Positions 1 through 11,008 are shown, numbered from the stretch's first letter. The stretch: 64,000 nucleotides of DNA from Blastococcus sp. TF02-8 (GCF_003319175.1 NZ_QOHK01000002.1:310001-374000); one strand, 5' to 3'. Notes: generated by a model not told the origin, from the sequence alone. Numbers and translations: made by a program.

Positions 1-450
1 GCCCTGGAGCGGGAGATCGGCCTCTTGCTCCGCCGCTCCCGGGCGATCTCGACCCGGCTGGCCCGCGAGCTGCACCCCGACCTCGACGGTGCGGCCTACG
101 GGTTGCTGGCCCTGCTCCAGGACGCCGGGCCGCTGCGGGCCAGCGACCTGGTGACCCGGCTGGGTCTGGACAAGAGCACTGTCAGCCGGCAGATCTCGAG
201 CCTGGTGGACCTGGGCCTGGTCGACCGCTCGGCCGATCCCGACGACGGGCGGGCGCAGGTGCTGACCCCCTCGCGCGAGGGCACGGCACGGCTCAGCCGG
301 ATCCGGGACGCGCGGCGCGCCCGCTGGGAGGACGACCTCTCCGGGTGGGCCACCGACGACGTCGCCACGCTGGCGGCGCTGCTCGGCCGGCTGAACCGGC
401 TGGGCGAGGCCCGCGAGACCGAGGCCGTGGAGGAGTCCACCGTCTCCTGA
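1..450 (+). CDS. MarR-family transcriptional regulator (5' end outside window)
   Basis: The frame is open from the first base, so the gene starts upstream of the window and only its last ~149 codons are seen. A winged helix-turn-helix is visible: ASDLVTRLGLDKSTVSRQIS is the HTH and the wing carries DPDDGRAQVLTP, the typical MarR D-x-R-D/G-R turn. MarR proteins are dimeric repressors that usually leave DNA on ligand binding. It lies 100 bp upstream of a second MarR gene and an efflux pump, on the same strand. A TTG at 25 could be used but would remove part of helix 1. The family call is firm; ligand and target are unknown. Confidence 0.85.
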   Translation, partial: ALEREIGLLLRRSRAISTRLARELHPDLDGAAYGLLALLQDAGPLRASDLVTRLGLDKSTVSRQISSLVDLGLVDRSADPDDGRAQVLTPSREGTARLSRIRDARRARWEDDLSGWATDDVATLAALLGRLNRLGEARETEAVEESTVS

Positions 451-481
451 TCCGAGTGACCGGCGACACGGCGGTCGGCCG

Positions 482-523
482 TTGCAGACCACAACCATTC
501 AAGAGTATGGTTGCGGTCTGCAA
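482..523. promoter_or_regulatory. Long inverted repeat, probable MarR operator
   Basis: Arms TTGCAGACCACAACCAT (482-498) and ATGGTTGCGGTCTGCAA (507-523) are complementary at 16 of 17 positions around an 8-nt spacer. The site sits between two marR genes, 27 bp before the start of the second one, where an autoregulatory operator is expected. It has no GC-rich terminator character (the arms are about half A/T), so an operator fits better than a terminator. Confidence 0.7.
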
Positions 524-550
524 GTTCTTGATCGTCCGTGAGGAACCCGC

Positions 551-1045
551 ATGTCACTCAGCCCGGAGACCCGGGAGCGCCTGACGGTGAGCATCGCCCA
601 GCTCGTACGGAGCGGGCGTCACATCAGCTCCCGGGTGGCGAACCAGCTGCACGGCGACCTGCCGTCCTACGGCTGGCCGTTGCTGCTCCCGCTCGAGCAC
701 GACGGTGCACTGCGCTGCAGCGCCCTGGCCGTGCGTGCCGGCGTCGACGTCTCGGTCGCCAGCCGCCAGGTGGCCGCGCTCGAGCGCGCCGGGTACCTGC
801 AGCGGCGTCCCGACCCGGCCGACGGGCGGGCCAGCCTGCTCCAGATCACGCCCCGCGGCCACGAGGCCCTCGCCGCGTCCCGCGCACTGCGCTCGGAGTG
901 GACGGGCACGGCCCTGGCGGAGTGGGACGACGAGGACGCGCTCCGCCTGGCCGACCTGATCGACCGCCTGCTCACCGACATCGAGCGCACCGCGCCCACG
1001 CCGGCGTCCCCCGAGGCCGGCACGGCCCAGGCGGTGGCCGGATGA
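551..1045 (+). CDS. MarR-family transcriptional regulator (second of tandem pair)
   Basis: A 164-residue winged-HTH protein. The recognition region LAVRAGVDVSVASRQVAALE and the wing RPDPADGRASLLQIT match MarR. It resembles the upstream regulator, so the two are probably an old tandem duplication. The ATG at 551 follows GAGGAA at a normal spacing. Its stop overlaps an ATG at 1042 in the frame of the following transporter, so it is likely co-transcribed with that pump and represses it together with itself through the palindrome at 482-523. The inducing ligand cannot be told. Confidence 0.87.
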   Translation: MSLSPETRERLTVSIAQLVRSGRHISSRVANQLHGDLPSYGWPLLLPLEHDGALRCSALAVRAGVDVSVASRQVAALERAGYLQRRPDPADGRASLLQITPRGHEALAASRALRSEWTGTALAEWDDEDALRLADLIDRLLTDIERTAPTPASPEAGTAQAVAG

Positions 1046-1089
1046 CCGACCACGCCGCACCCACCTCAGCACCAGCCGTCAGGAGTTCC

Positions 1090-2757
1090 ATGAGCACCGC
1101 CACCACGCCCGTCCCCGAGGCGCCCGTCGAGCAACAGGGCAAGATGACGCACCGCCAGGTGCTGGAAGCCCTCTCCGGCATGTTGCTGGCGATGTTCGTC
1201 GCGTTCCTGTCCGGGACCGTCGTCTCCAACGCCCTGCCGACGATCATCACCGACCTGCGGGGAACGCAGAACCAGTACACCTGGATCGTCACCGCGACCC
1301 TGCTGGCGTCGACCGCGACGACCCCGATCTGGGGCAAGCTCGCCGACCTGTTCAGCAAGAAGCTGCTGATCCAGCTGTCGATCGTCGTCTTCATCGTCGG
1401 CTCGATGGCGGCCGGCCTCTCGCAGTCCGTGGAGACGCTGATCGCCTGGCGTGCGGTGCAGGGTCTGGGCCTGGGCGGTCTGCAGGCGCTGGTCCAGATC
1501 GCGATCGCCGCGATGATCAGCCCGCGCGAGCGAGGGCGCTACGCCGGTCTGATGGGCGCGGTCATGGCCGTCGCCACCGTGGGCGGCCCGCTGCTCGGCG
1601 GGGTCCTGGTCGACACCAGCTGGCTCGGCTGGCGCTGGTGCTTCTACGTGGGTGTGCCGTTCGCCGCGGTCGCGCTGGTGCTGCTGCAGCGCACCCTGCA
1701 CCTGCCGGTCACCCGCCGCGAGGTCCGCATCGACTACCTCGGCGCCACGTTCCTGACCGCGGGCGTCACCGCTCTGCTGGTCTGGGTCACGCTGGCCGGG
1801 TCGAGCTTCGACTGGGCCTCCTCGGAGACGGCGATCTTCCTCACCGGTGCCGCCGTGGCGATCGTGGCCTTCCTGGTCACCGAGACCCGCGCCGCGGAGC
1901 CGATCGTCCCGCTCCGGCTGTTCCGCGACCGCACCACCACCCTGGCGGTCATCGCCAGCATCGCCGTCGGCATCGCGATGTTCGGTTCCTCGGTGTTCCT
2001 CGGTCAGTACCTGCAGATCTCCCGCGGCTACTCGCCGACCGAGGCCGGCCTGCTCACCATCCCGATGGTCGGTGGCCTGCTCGTCTCCTCGACGGTCTCC
2101 GGGCTGCTGATCACCAAGTACGGCCGGTGGAAGGGCTACCTCGTAGGTGGCTCGGTCCTCGTGGTCGCCGGCTTCGCCATGCTGTCGACGATCGACCACG
2201 AGACCAACATGGTGCTGCTGTGCGCCTTCCTGTTCGTCCTGGGGGTCGGCATCGGCATGACGATGCAGAACCTCGTGCTCGCGGTGCAGAACACCGTCGC
2301 CGCGACCGACCTGGGTGCGGCGAGCTCGGCGGTGGCCTTCTTCCGCAGCCTCGGCGGCACCATCGGCGTCTCGGTGCTCGGGGCCGTGCTGAGCAACCAC
2401 GTCGCGGACCTGATCCGCGCCGGGCTGGCGAAGATCCCGGGAGCGGCCGAGGCGGCTGCCGCCGGGGGTGGCGACGTCGGGCTGGCGAACCTCGCCGACG
2501 CCCCCGCGCCGATCCGCGTGCTGATCGCCGCGTCCTACGGCGATGCGACCGGGCGGATCTTCCTCATCTCCGCCGTGCTCGCCGTCGTCGCTCTCGTGGC
2601 GGTCCTCTTCATCCGCGAGGTCGCCCTGCGCACCGACAGCGGGGACGAGCGCGCGGCGGCCGAGCGGTCCGGGCGGCAGCCGGTCGTCGACGCCCAGGCG
2701 GGGGCCCCGGTCGTGGCCGAGGGGGCGGTGACCCCGGCCGGGACCGCGGCTCGCTGA
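1090..2757 (+). CDS. MFS drug efflux transporter, DHA2 (EmrB/QacA) type
   Basis: About 555 residues with roughly 14 membrane segments, the length and topology of DHA2 proton/drug antiporters. Visible motifs are GKLADLFSKK (motif A in the loop between TM2 and TM3) and GPLLGGVLVDTSWLGWRW (motif C plus the DHA2 WRW turn). ATG 1090 is preferred because AGGAG lies 4 nt before it. An in-frame ATG at 1042, overlapping the marR stop, would add 16 residues. The last ~45 residues are a polar, low-complexity cytoplasmic tail. The gene follows two marR genes, implying inducible multidrug or toxin export. The substrate is unknown. Confidence 0.9.
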   Translation: MSTATTPVPEAPVEQQGKMTHRQVLEALSGMLLAMFVAFLSGTVVSNALPTIITDLRGTQNQYTWIVTATLLASTATTPIWGKLADLFSKKLLIQLSIVVFIVGSMAAGLSQSVETLIAWRAVQGLGLGGLQALVQIAIAAMISPRERGRYAGLMGAVMAVATVGGPLLGGVLVDTSWLGWRWCFYVGVPFAAVALVLLQRTLHLPVTRREVRIDYLGATFLTAGVTALLVWVTLAGSSFDWASSETAIFLTGAAVAIVAFLVTETRAAEPIVPLRLFRDRTTTLAVIASIAVGIAMFGSSVFLGQYLQISRGYSPTEAGLLTIPMVGGLLVSSTVSGLLITKYGRWKGYLVGGSVLVVAGFAMLSTIDHETNMVLLCAFLFVLGVGIGMTMQNLVLAVQNTVAATDLGAASSAVAFFRSLGGTIGVSVLGAVLSNHVADLIRAGLAKIPGAAEAAAAGGGDVGLANLADAPAPIRVLIAASYGDATGRIFLISAVLAVVALVAVLFIREVALRTDSGDERAAAERSGRQPVVDAQAGAPVVAEGAVTPAGTAAR

Positions 2758-2778
2758 GCATCGGTCGCACGGACGCCG

Positions 2779-2812
2779 GACGGCCCGTCTCCCCGAGGGG
2801 AGGCGGGCCGTC
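2779..2812. terminator. Bidirectional hairpin between MFS and osmC
   Basis: A 16-bp stem (GACGGCCCGTCTCCCC against GGGGAGGCGGGCCGTC, one G-T pair) closes on a 2-nt GA loop. It lies between two convergent genes and has no T-run, as is usual in actinomycetes. Confidence 0.75.
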
Positions 2813-2848
2813 GTCGTGCGTGCGCCCCGAGCGGGGCGGGATCGTTCC

Positions 2849-3286
2849 TCAGGACTCCAGTGCCGCGTCCAGGGTGATCTCGGTGCCGGTGAGGGCCTTG
2901 CTCACCGGGCAGCCGACCTTGGCGGCCTGGGCGGCCTGCTCGAAGCCGGCGGCGTCCAGGCCGTCGACCTCGCCGCGGACGGTGAGCCTGATCCCGGTGA
3001 TGGCCGAGGCGCCGTCCTTCTGGCCCAGCGTGACGTCGGCGGAGACCTCGAGCGACTGAGGAGTGCCGCCGGCCTTGCCGATCTCGTTGGACAGGGCCAT
3101 CGCGTAGCAGGCCGAGTGGGCCGCCGCGATCAGCTCCTCGGGGCTCGTGGTCCCGTCGGCGTCCTCGGCGGCGCGCTTGGGGAAGGACACCTCGTAGGTG
3201 CCCACCTTGGAGCTGGTCAGCTCGACCTGACCGGACCCTTCCTGGAGAGTCCCGTTCCATGCGGTGCGTGCGCTGCGAGTGGGCAT
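2849..3286 (-). CDS. osmC: OsmC/Ohr-family peroxidase
   Basis: A 145-residue thiol peroxidase. The two catalytic cysteines are Cys60 in HSACYAMAL and Cys126 in KVGCPVSKAL, the spacing of OsmC (143 aa in E. coli). The TSPEELIAAAHSACY segment is the hallmark helix. The family reduces organic and inorganic hydroperoxides in the cytoplasm using thiol or lipoyl reductants. The gene lies 95 bp downstream of ohrR on the same strand, so expression is probably derepressed by peroxide. By sequence it is nearer OsmC than Ohr. Confidence 0.93.
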   Translation of the reverse strand: MPTRSARTAWNGTLQEGSGQVELTSSKVGTYEVSFPKRAAEDADGTTSPEELIAAAHSACYAMALSNEIGKAGGTPQSLEVSADVTLGQKDGASAITGIRLTVRGEVDGLDAAGFEQAAQAAKVGCPVSKALTGTEITLDAALES

Positions 3287-3381
3287 GCCGCCCCTTCCGT
3301 GGCCGTGGCCGCCCTCCTGCTCGGGCGGCTCGCTGGCCAGCTCCTACTCGGATCGGTTGCGCACTACCGTCCGGACCCGGG

Positions 3382-3834
3382 TCAGTCGCGCGCCGAGCCG
3401 TTGACCCGCTCGGTGAGCAGGCGCAGCCGGCTCTTCAGGTCGTCGAACTCGCCGGTGTCGAAGCCGATGGCGTCGATCATCTCGGCGGAGATCGACAGGG
3501 CCTTGTCCTGCAGCGCGCGCCCGGCGTCGGTCAGCTCGATCGCGACCGAGCGCTCGTCCTCGACCCGCCGGTGCCGGGTGACCAGGCCCGCGGCGGTCAG
3601 CCGCTTGAGCAGGGGGGAGAGCGTGCCGCTGTCCAGCGCCAGGCGCTGGCCGAGCTGGCCGACGGTCTGGCCGTCGGTCTCCCAGAGCAGGAGCATGACG
3701 AGGTACTGCGGGTACGTGAGGCCGATGGCGTCGAGCATCGGGCGGTACCGCGCGGTGACCGCCCGGGAGGCGGCGTAGAGCGCGAAGCACAGCTGGTCGT
3801 CGAGCGCCACGCTCGGCGCCGGAACTGCGGTCAT
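3382..3834 (-). CDS. ohrR: OhrR-like organic peroxide sensor (MarR family)
   Basis: A 150-residue MarR protein with the OhrR signature: Cys16 in LDDQLCFALYAASRAV is the peroxide-reactive cysteine, followed by LTYPQYLVMLLLWE. The HTH is QLGQRLALDSGTLSPLLKRL and the wing contains DERSVAIELT. No second cysteine is present at the C terminus, so this is a one-Cys type oxidised to a mixed disulfide. It precedes osmC in the same orientation. A TAGACT hexamer at 3841-3846 lies 6 nt before the ATG with no Shine-Dalgarno, which suggests a leaderless transcript. Confidence 0.9.
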   Translation of the reverse strand: MTAVPAPSVALDDQLCFALYAASRAVTARYRPMLDAIGLTYPQYLVMLLLWETDGQTVGQLGQRLALDSGTLSPLLKRLTAAGLVTRHRRVEDERSVAIELTDAGRALQDKALSISAEMIDAIGFDTGEFDDLKSRLRLLTERVNGSARD

Positions 3835-3949
3835 TCCCGCAGTCTAGGGCCCTACGGCCCGATGACCAGGACCTGCGGGTTCCTTTCTGACCCCGAGGGG
3901 TCGGACGACGAGCGGCGGGGCGGTCGCGCGCCGCCCCGGCACACTGGCA

Positions 3950-3974
3950 GAGTTGAGCGGAACAGACTCAACTC
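3950..3974. promoter_or_regulatory. HAIR-like HspR operator upstream of clpB
   Basis: GAGTTGAG (3950-3957) and CTCAACTC (3967-3974) form a perfect inverted repeat. The core GTTGAGC-N7-ACTCAAC closely matches the actinobacterial HAIR element CTTGAGT-N7-ACTCAAG bound by HspR. It lies 76 bp before clpB, a classical HspR target, so heat-shock repression is the expected control. The flanking G/C bases differ from consensus. Confidence 0.85.
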
Positions 3975-4049
3975 GATCGTCGTTGGACGGTCCGGACGAC
4001 GCCGCCCACCCCAGAGGCGGCGACCCGAGCACCACGGAAGGGACGCGCG

Positions 4050-6635
<2,586 letters not shown>

Positions 6636-6642
6636 CCGCATA

Positions 6643-6678
6643 CCGTCCCGGACCCGCTCGAGCGCGGGTCCGGGACGG
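6643..6678 (+). terminator. clpB terminator hairpin
   Basis: A perfect 15-bp stem, CCGTCCCGGACCCGC with its complement, and a 6-nt loop, 7 bp after the clpB stop. No T-tract. Confidence 0.85.
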
Positions 6679-6757
6679 CGCCGTGCGCGTGGCCCGCTGG
6701 GCAGCGGGCGCCCGGTCGGACATGATCCGGGCACGGGGATCGACGACTGGAGGCGGA

Positions 6758-7537
6758 ATGACGGCGGGGCAGGGCGACCAGCAGGGCCAGCAGGGACAGC
6801 CCGACGAGCAGCAGGGCGGGCAGCCGCCCACCGCACCCCCGCCCTGGCCGCCGGCCGGACCTCCGCCGGGGCAGCCGCCCTACGGTGCTCCGGGCTACGG
6901 GCCGCCTCCGGCCGGTCAGCCGCCCTACGGTGCGCCCGGTTACGGCCCGCCCAACCCCTACGGTGCGCCGCCGCCGTATCCGCAGAACCCGTACTCCTAT
7001 CCCGCCGCGCCCTCCGGTGGGTCGGGCTGGGGAGCCGAGGCGCCGACGCCGATGGACCGCCCGGTGACCGTGCGGGCGGGACTCGGTGCCTTCCTGGCCG
7101 CGCTGGTGCTCGGCGTCGTCGCCAACGTGGCGATGCTCTCCCGGTTCGACGAGGTGCTCGACTACATGCGGTCGCAGGGTGGTGGAGCGCTGGACGACCC
7201 GGGCCTGGAGGGCGTGGACGCCGACCGGTTCGCCGAGCTCGTCCTGCAGTTCTCGCTCGTCGCCGGGATCGTCGTGGTGGCCCTGCAGCTGCTCTTCCTC
7301 TGGTTCGCCTGGCGGGGGCACAACTGGGCCCGGATCATCCTGTGGATCCTCGGCGGCCTGTCGCTGGTCTCCGCCCTGGCGGGGGCGGGGCAGGGGGCCG
7401 GTCCGGTGCCCTTCGCGACAGCACTCGGCTGGTTCCAGACGGTCCTGATCCTGGTGGGCGTCGTGCTGCTGGCGATGAAGCCGTCCAACGACTGGTACCG
7501 CTTCCGCAAGTGGCAGCGGGCCACCGGCCGGCGCTGA
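6758..7537 (+). CDS. Proline-rich four-TM membrane protein of unknown function
   Basis: 259 residues. The first ~95 are low-complexity Gln/Pro/Gly with repeated QPPYGAPGYGPP units, the kind of flexible cytoplasmic tail common on actinomycete membrane proteins. Four hydrophobic segments follow (about residues 108-128, 165-185, 192-212 and 224-242), ending with a basic tail. The ATG follows GGAGG by 5 nt. An upstream terminator separates it from clpB, so it is probably its own unit. No enzymatic motif is visible and I do not recognise a characterised family. Confidence 0.8.
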   Translation: MTAGQGDQQGQQGQPDEQQGGQPPTAPPPWPPAGPPPGQPPYGAPGYGPPPAGQPPYGAPGYGPPNPYGAPPPYPQNPYSYPAAPSGGSGWGAEAPTPMDRPVTVRAGLGAFLAALVLGVVANVAMLSRFDEVLDYMRSQGGGALDDPGLEGVDADRFAELVLQFSLVAGIVVVALQLLFLWFAWRGHNWARIILWILGGLSLVSALAGAGQGAGPVPFATALGWFQTVLILVGVVLLAMKPSNDWYRFRKWQRATGRR

Positions 7538-7549
7538 CCGCGGAGTGGC

Positions 7550-8011
7550 TCATCCCCCGGTCGGGCTGAGCCACTCCCGGGTCGTGCGGGCCAGCAGGCT
7601 CGCCGCGGCCGCCACCGACAGCACGAGCAGCAGCAGGGAGACGACGGTCAGCCCGCCGGCGGTCAGCATCGTGGACAGCACGAGGACCGCGAGGACGAGC
7701 GCGGCCACCAGCCCGGCCCAGCGACCCCACGCCCGTCCACGCGAGAGGCCGACGGCCGATGCGCCGTACAGCAGGCCGAGCACGAGCGGCGCCGTCGTGT
7801 TGACCACCAGGAACTGGCGGGCCTCGGCCCGGCTGAGCCCGGCGTCCTGGAGCGCGCGCAGCAGGCCGTCACGGCCCAGCACGGTGAGTGCCACGTAGAG
7901 GAGCAGCAGGACGGCGAGCACGGCCACGAGCCCGATCGCCACGCGTACGGACGGCGGGCGGGTGGGCTGGCCGCCGGGCGGTTCGGGACGGGGAGCGGGA
8001 TCGGCCGACAC
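7550..8011 (-). CDS. Small multi-spanning membrane protein, unknown
   Basis: From the GTG at 8011 the product is 153 residues with a Pro-rich N-terminus and about four hydrophobic segments (VRVAIGLVAVLAVLLLLYVAL is the first). A GTG at 8062 in the same frame would add 17 poorly conserved-looking residues. Neither start has a clear Shine-Dalgarno. It is convergent with the preceding membrane protein gene and divergent from the molybdoenzyme gene. No motif points to a function. Confidence 0.65.
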   Translation of the reverse strand: MSADPAPRPEPPGGQPTRPPSVRVAIGLVAVLAVLLLLYVALTVLGRDGLLRALQDAGLSRAEARQFLVVNTTAPLVLGLLYGASAVGLSRGRAWGRWAGLVAALVLAVLVLSTMLTAGGLTVVSLLLLVLSVAAAASLLARTTREWLSPTGG

Positions 8012-8118
8012 GTCGCCAGCCTGGCAGACCTCGGTCGACGGCCGGCCCTCCGTGTGCGGCACGGCGGATCCGGACGAAATTCCGGGCGGGGTGAATCCGG
8101 ATCGGGGTTCCCGCCCGA

Positions 8119-9801
8119 ATGCCTGTCGTGACCGTTTCCGAGCAGGCCCCGCGGGCCACCGCCGACGACGCCGCCCCGCGGGCGGGCGTCCGCCGGTCGC
8201 TGGCCGCGCTCGTCGGGCTGCTCGCCGCCGCGGTGGCCCTCGGGGTGGCCGAGCTCGTCGCCGCCGTCGTCGGACCGGCCTCCTCCCCGGTCGTGGCCGT
8301 CGGTGATGCCGCGATCACGCTCACTCCTGAGCCGGTCAAGGCCTTCGCCATCCGCACGTTCGGCGAGAACGACAAGATCGCCCTGATCGCCGGCACGTTG
8401 CTCGTCATCGCCCTGTACGCCCTGCTCGTCGGCCTGGTCGGACTGCGCAACCGGGTGCTGGGCATCGCCGGGATCGCCCTGTTCGGGGCGGTGGGGGTCG
8501 TCGCCGCGGTGACCCGTCCGTCCGCCGGGGTCGGCAACGGCCTGCCCGCGCTCGTCGGCACCCTCGCGGGCGTCATCGCCCTCATGGCGCTGCTCGCCCC
8601 GCTGCAGTCCCGAACCGCCGCGTCCCCTGCGCCGGCCGAGGAGGGACCCGCGCCCGTCCCCTCGGAGGGCGGCCTGGCCGGTCGGCTGCGGGACGTGCTC
8701 GGCGCCGGGGATCGCAAGGGCGCGGGCATGGACCGGCGGCGGTTCTTCCTGACCAGCGGCGTGGCTGCGGGTGTCGCCGTGGTGGCGGGCGGGGGCGGCC
8801 GGCTCCTCCAGCGGCGTTTCGACGTCGCCGGCGACCGGGACGACCTGGTCCTGCCGCGACCGGCCTCGCCCGCGCCCGCGCTGCCGCGGGGCGCCGACCT
8901 CGCCCGGGACGTCGAGGGCCTGACGCCGCTGCTCACCCCGAACCGCGACTTCTACCGGGTGGACACCGCCATCGCGGTGCCGCAGATCCGGCCGGCCGAC
9001 TACCGGCTCACCATGACCGGGAAGTTCGACTCGCCGCGTACGTACACGCTGCAGGACCTCCTCGACCGCGACGACGTCATCGAGCGGGACATCACGCTCA
9101 CCTGCGTCTCCAACGAGGTCGGCGGGAAGCTGGCGGGCACCGCGCGCTGGCTGGGGGTCCCGCTGGGCGCGTTGCTGCGGGAGAACGGCGTCCGCTCCGA
9201 CAGCGACCAGCTGGTCTGCACCTCGCAGGACGGCATGACCATCGGCGCCCCGACCCGCTCGGCGCTCGAGGTCGAGGACGCGATGCTGGCCTTCGGCATG
9301 AACGGCGAGCCGCTGCCCGTGGAGCACGGCTTCCCGGTGCGCATGCTCATCCCCGGCCTCTACGGCTACGTCTCGGCCTGCAAGTGGCTCACCCGGATCG
9401 AGGCGACCACCTTCGACGCCTTCGACCCCTACTGGGTCGAGCGGGACTGGGCTGCTCAGGCGCCGATCAAGGTCTTCAGCCGGATCGACACCCCGGCTCC
9501 GCTGCGGGCCTTCCCCGCCGGTCGGCGTCCGATCGCCGGTGTGGCGTGGGCACAGACCCGCGGCATCGCCCGGGTCGAGGTGAAGGTCGACGACGAGGAC
9601 TGGGTCGAGGCCGAGCTCTCGCCGGAGGTCGACGCCGACCTGTGGCGGCAGTGGGTGCTGACCTACGACTTCCCCGCCGGCCAGCACGCGGTCGCCGTCC
9701 GGGCGACGAGTGCCGACGGGGAGACCCAGACCGACGAGCGGGCCCGCCCGTTCCCGAACGGTGCCAGCGGTTGGCACTCGATCCAGGTGATCGCCCGCTG
9801 A
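8119..9801 (+). CDS. Membrane-anchored molybdopterin-dependent oxidoreductase (sulfite oxidase/YedY type)
   Basis: 560 residues. The first ~180 form a membrane domain with about four TM helices. A linker holds DRRRFFLTSGVAAG (near residue 212), a Tat-like twin-arginine motif in front of a hydrophobic stretch. The rest is a sulfite-oxidase-type domain: TCVSNEVGG carries the cysteine expected to ligate Mo, followed by GEPLPVEHGFPVR and GLYGYVSACKWL and an Ig-like dimerisation domain. The catalytic part should lie outside the membrane. The substrate is unknown; the family reduces or oxidises S- or N-oxides. A fasciclin lipoprotein follows on the same strand, a recurrent actinobacterial pairing. 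Confidence 0.88.
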   Translation: MPVVTVSEQAPRATADDAAPRAGVRRSLAALVGLLAAAVALGVAELVAAVVGPASSPVVAVGDAAITLTPEPVKAFAIRTFGENDKIALIAGTLLVIALYALLVGLVGLRNRVLGIAGIALFGAVGVVAAVTRPSAGVGNGLPALVGTLAGVIALMALLAPLQSRTAASPAPAEEGPAPVPSEGGLAGRLRDVLGAGDRKGAGMDRRRFFLTSGVAAGVAVVAGGGGRLLQRRFDVAGDRDDLVLPRPASPAPALPRGADLARDVEGLTPLLTPNRDFYRVDTAIAVPQIRPADYRLTMTGKFDSPRTYTLQDLLDRDDVIERDITLTCVSNEVGGKLAGTARWLGVPLGALLRENGVRSDSDQLVCTSQDGMTIGAPTRSALEVEDAMLAFGMNGEPLPVEHGFPVRMLIPGLYGYVSACKWLTRIEATTFDAFDPYWVERDWAAQAPIKVFSRIDTPAPLRAFPAGRRPIAGVAWAQTRGIARVEVKVDDEDWVEAELSPEVDADLWRQWVLTYDFPAGQHAVAVRATSADGETQTDERARPFPNGASGWHSIQVIAR

Positions 9802-9944
9802 GACCCCTCCGGTCGCCGTGCCGGACCCCCGAGACCCGTCCCGGCTCCCGCCGACGACGAACCCCCCGGCCGCTCCCGTGGCCGGTGCCCCACCCCGACC
9901 GCGACACCGACGTCGCAAGGAACAGGACAGGAGCACCACCCCTC

Positions 9945-10601
9945 ATGAAGCGCACCCTGACCCGCAGCATCCTGGTCACCGCCGCCACCAGCCTGGCCCT
10001 CACGATGACCGCCTGCGGCTCCGACGACTCCTCCGACACGTCCGCGTCGAGCTCGTCGAGCACCTCGGCGTCGCAGGAGAGCAGCGCGCCCCCGATGTCC
10101 GACGAGCCGTTCGGCTCCGGCTGTGCCGCCGTCCCGACGTCGGGTCCCGGCAGCTTCGAGGGCATGAGCGCCGACCCGGTGGCCACCGCCGCCAGCAACA
10201 ACCCGGCGCTCTCCACCCTGGTGAAGGCCGTCCAGGCCGCCAACCTGGTCGACACCCTGAACACCACCGACGACATCACCGTGCTCGCCCCGGCGAACCC
10301 GGCGTTCGAGGCGGTCCCGGCCGACGCGCTCAACGGCCTCCTGCAGAACACCCCGGCGCTGACCCAGGTGCTCACCCACCACGTGATCCCGGGTCGCCTG
10401 ACCCCGGAGGAGCTGGCCGGCACGCACAAGACGCTGAACAACGACGAGGTGACCATCACCGGCTCCGGTGAGAACTTCACCATCGGCGCCGACGCCACGG
10501 TGGTCGGCTCGACCCAGGCCTCGGTGATCTGCGGCAACGTGCAGACCGCCAACGCCACCGTCTACATCATCGACCAGGTCCTGAAGCCTGCCGGTATGTG
10601 A
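9945..10601 (+). CDS. Fasciclin-domain lipoprotein
   Basis: 218 residues. It begins with a lipoprotein signal ending in LTMTAC (Cys22), followed by a Ser-rich linker (~23-55) and one FAS1 domain (~70-218) with TVLAPANPAFEAVP and LTHHVIPGRLTPEEL (FAS1 motifs). It resembles the MPT70/MPT83 group of surface antigens. The protein is expected to be anchored outside the membrane and to mediate adhesion or partner binding. It sits 143 bp downstream of the molybdoenzyme, as in the SigK-regulated loci of other actinobacteria, but no sigma factor or anti-sigma gene is adjacent here. Confidence 0.92.
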   Translation: MKRTLTRSILVTAATSLALTMTACGSDDSSDTSASSSSSTSASQESSAPPMSDEPFGSGCAAVPTSGPGSFEGMSADPVATAASNNPALSTLVKAVQAANLVDTLNTTDDITVLAPANPAFEAVPADALNGLLQNTPALTQVLTHHVIPGRLTPEELAGTHKTLNNDEVTITGSGENFTIGADATVVGSTQASVICGNVQTANATVYIIDQVLKPAGM

Positions 10602-10610
10602 TCGGCCGCT

Positions 10611-10654
10611 CGAAGGGCCGCCGCCGGGTACTCCTGCCCGGTGGCGGCCCTTCG
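10611..10654. terminator. Terminator after fasciclin gene
   Basis: 18-bp arms (10611-10628 and 10637-10654) pair with a single mismatch around an 8-nt loop, 9 bp after the stop codon and between convergent genes. Confidence 0.85.
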
Positions 10655-10669
10655 GCATGCCGGGAGAGG

Positions 10670-10960
10670 TCAGCCGCGACGCTCGTACCCCGCGCCACGC
10701 GGGTTGCTGCAGAACACGACGGAGTTCCTGTTCACCCCGACCCACGGTCCGGCGATCGTGCCCGTCGGGCACGCGACGATCACCCGGACCTCGCCCGTCG
10801 TACCTGCGTAGCACCGCGCATAGGCGCCGTTGTCGCCCATCGTCGTGATGCAGCTGCTCAAGGTCGCTTGGGCCGAGCCGGCGGTGGCCAGGCCCCCGGC
10901 CGTCAGGGCGACGAAGCACCCGAAAACGGATGCGGCCCGCTTGGTGCGGCTGTGCGGCAT
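10670..10960 (-). CDS. Small secreted cysteine-containing protein
   Basis: 96 residues from the ATG at 10960, which has GGAGG 5 nt upstream. An N-terminal signal peptide (basic MPHSRTKR, hydrophobic core, likely cleavage after AGSAQA) leaves a ~64-residue mature domain with four cysteines, so two disulfides are likely. No known domain is recognised. It is divergent from pyrE and a CRP/GlxR-like box lies 49 bp upstream of its start. A longer reading from 11023 is less likely because it would bury the signal peptide. Confidence 0.72.
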   Translation of the reverse strand: MPHSRTKRAASVFGCFVALTAGGLATAGSAQATLSSCITTMGDNGAYARCYAGTTGEVRVIVACPTGTIAGPWVGVNRNSVVFCSNPRGAGYERRG

Positions 10961-11008
10961 GGCTTCCTCCAGGACGGCGTGCTGAACGGTGGCGTCACTG
11001 AAGCAGCT

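Noticed and set aside
1042-1089. Alternative MFS start at ATG 1042
   Set aside because: It gives a neat 4-nt overlap but lacks a Shine-Dalgarno; ATG 1090 has AGGAG 4 nt upstream. Not fully excluded.
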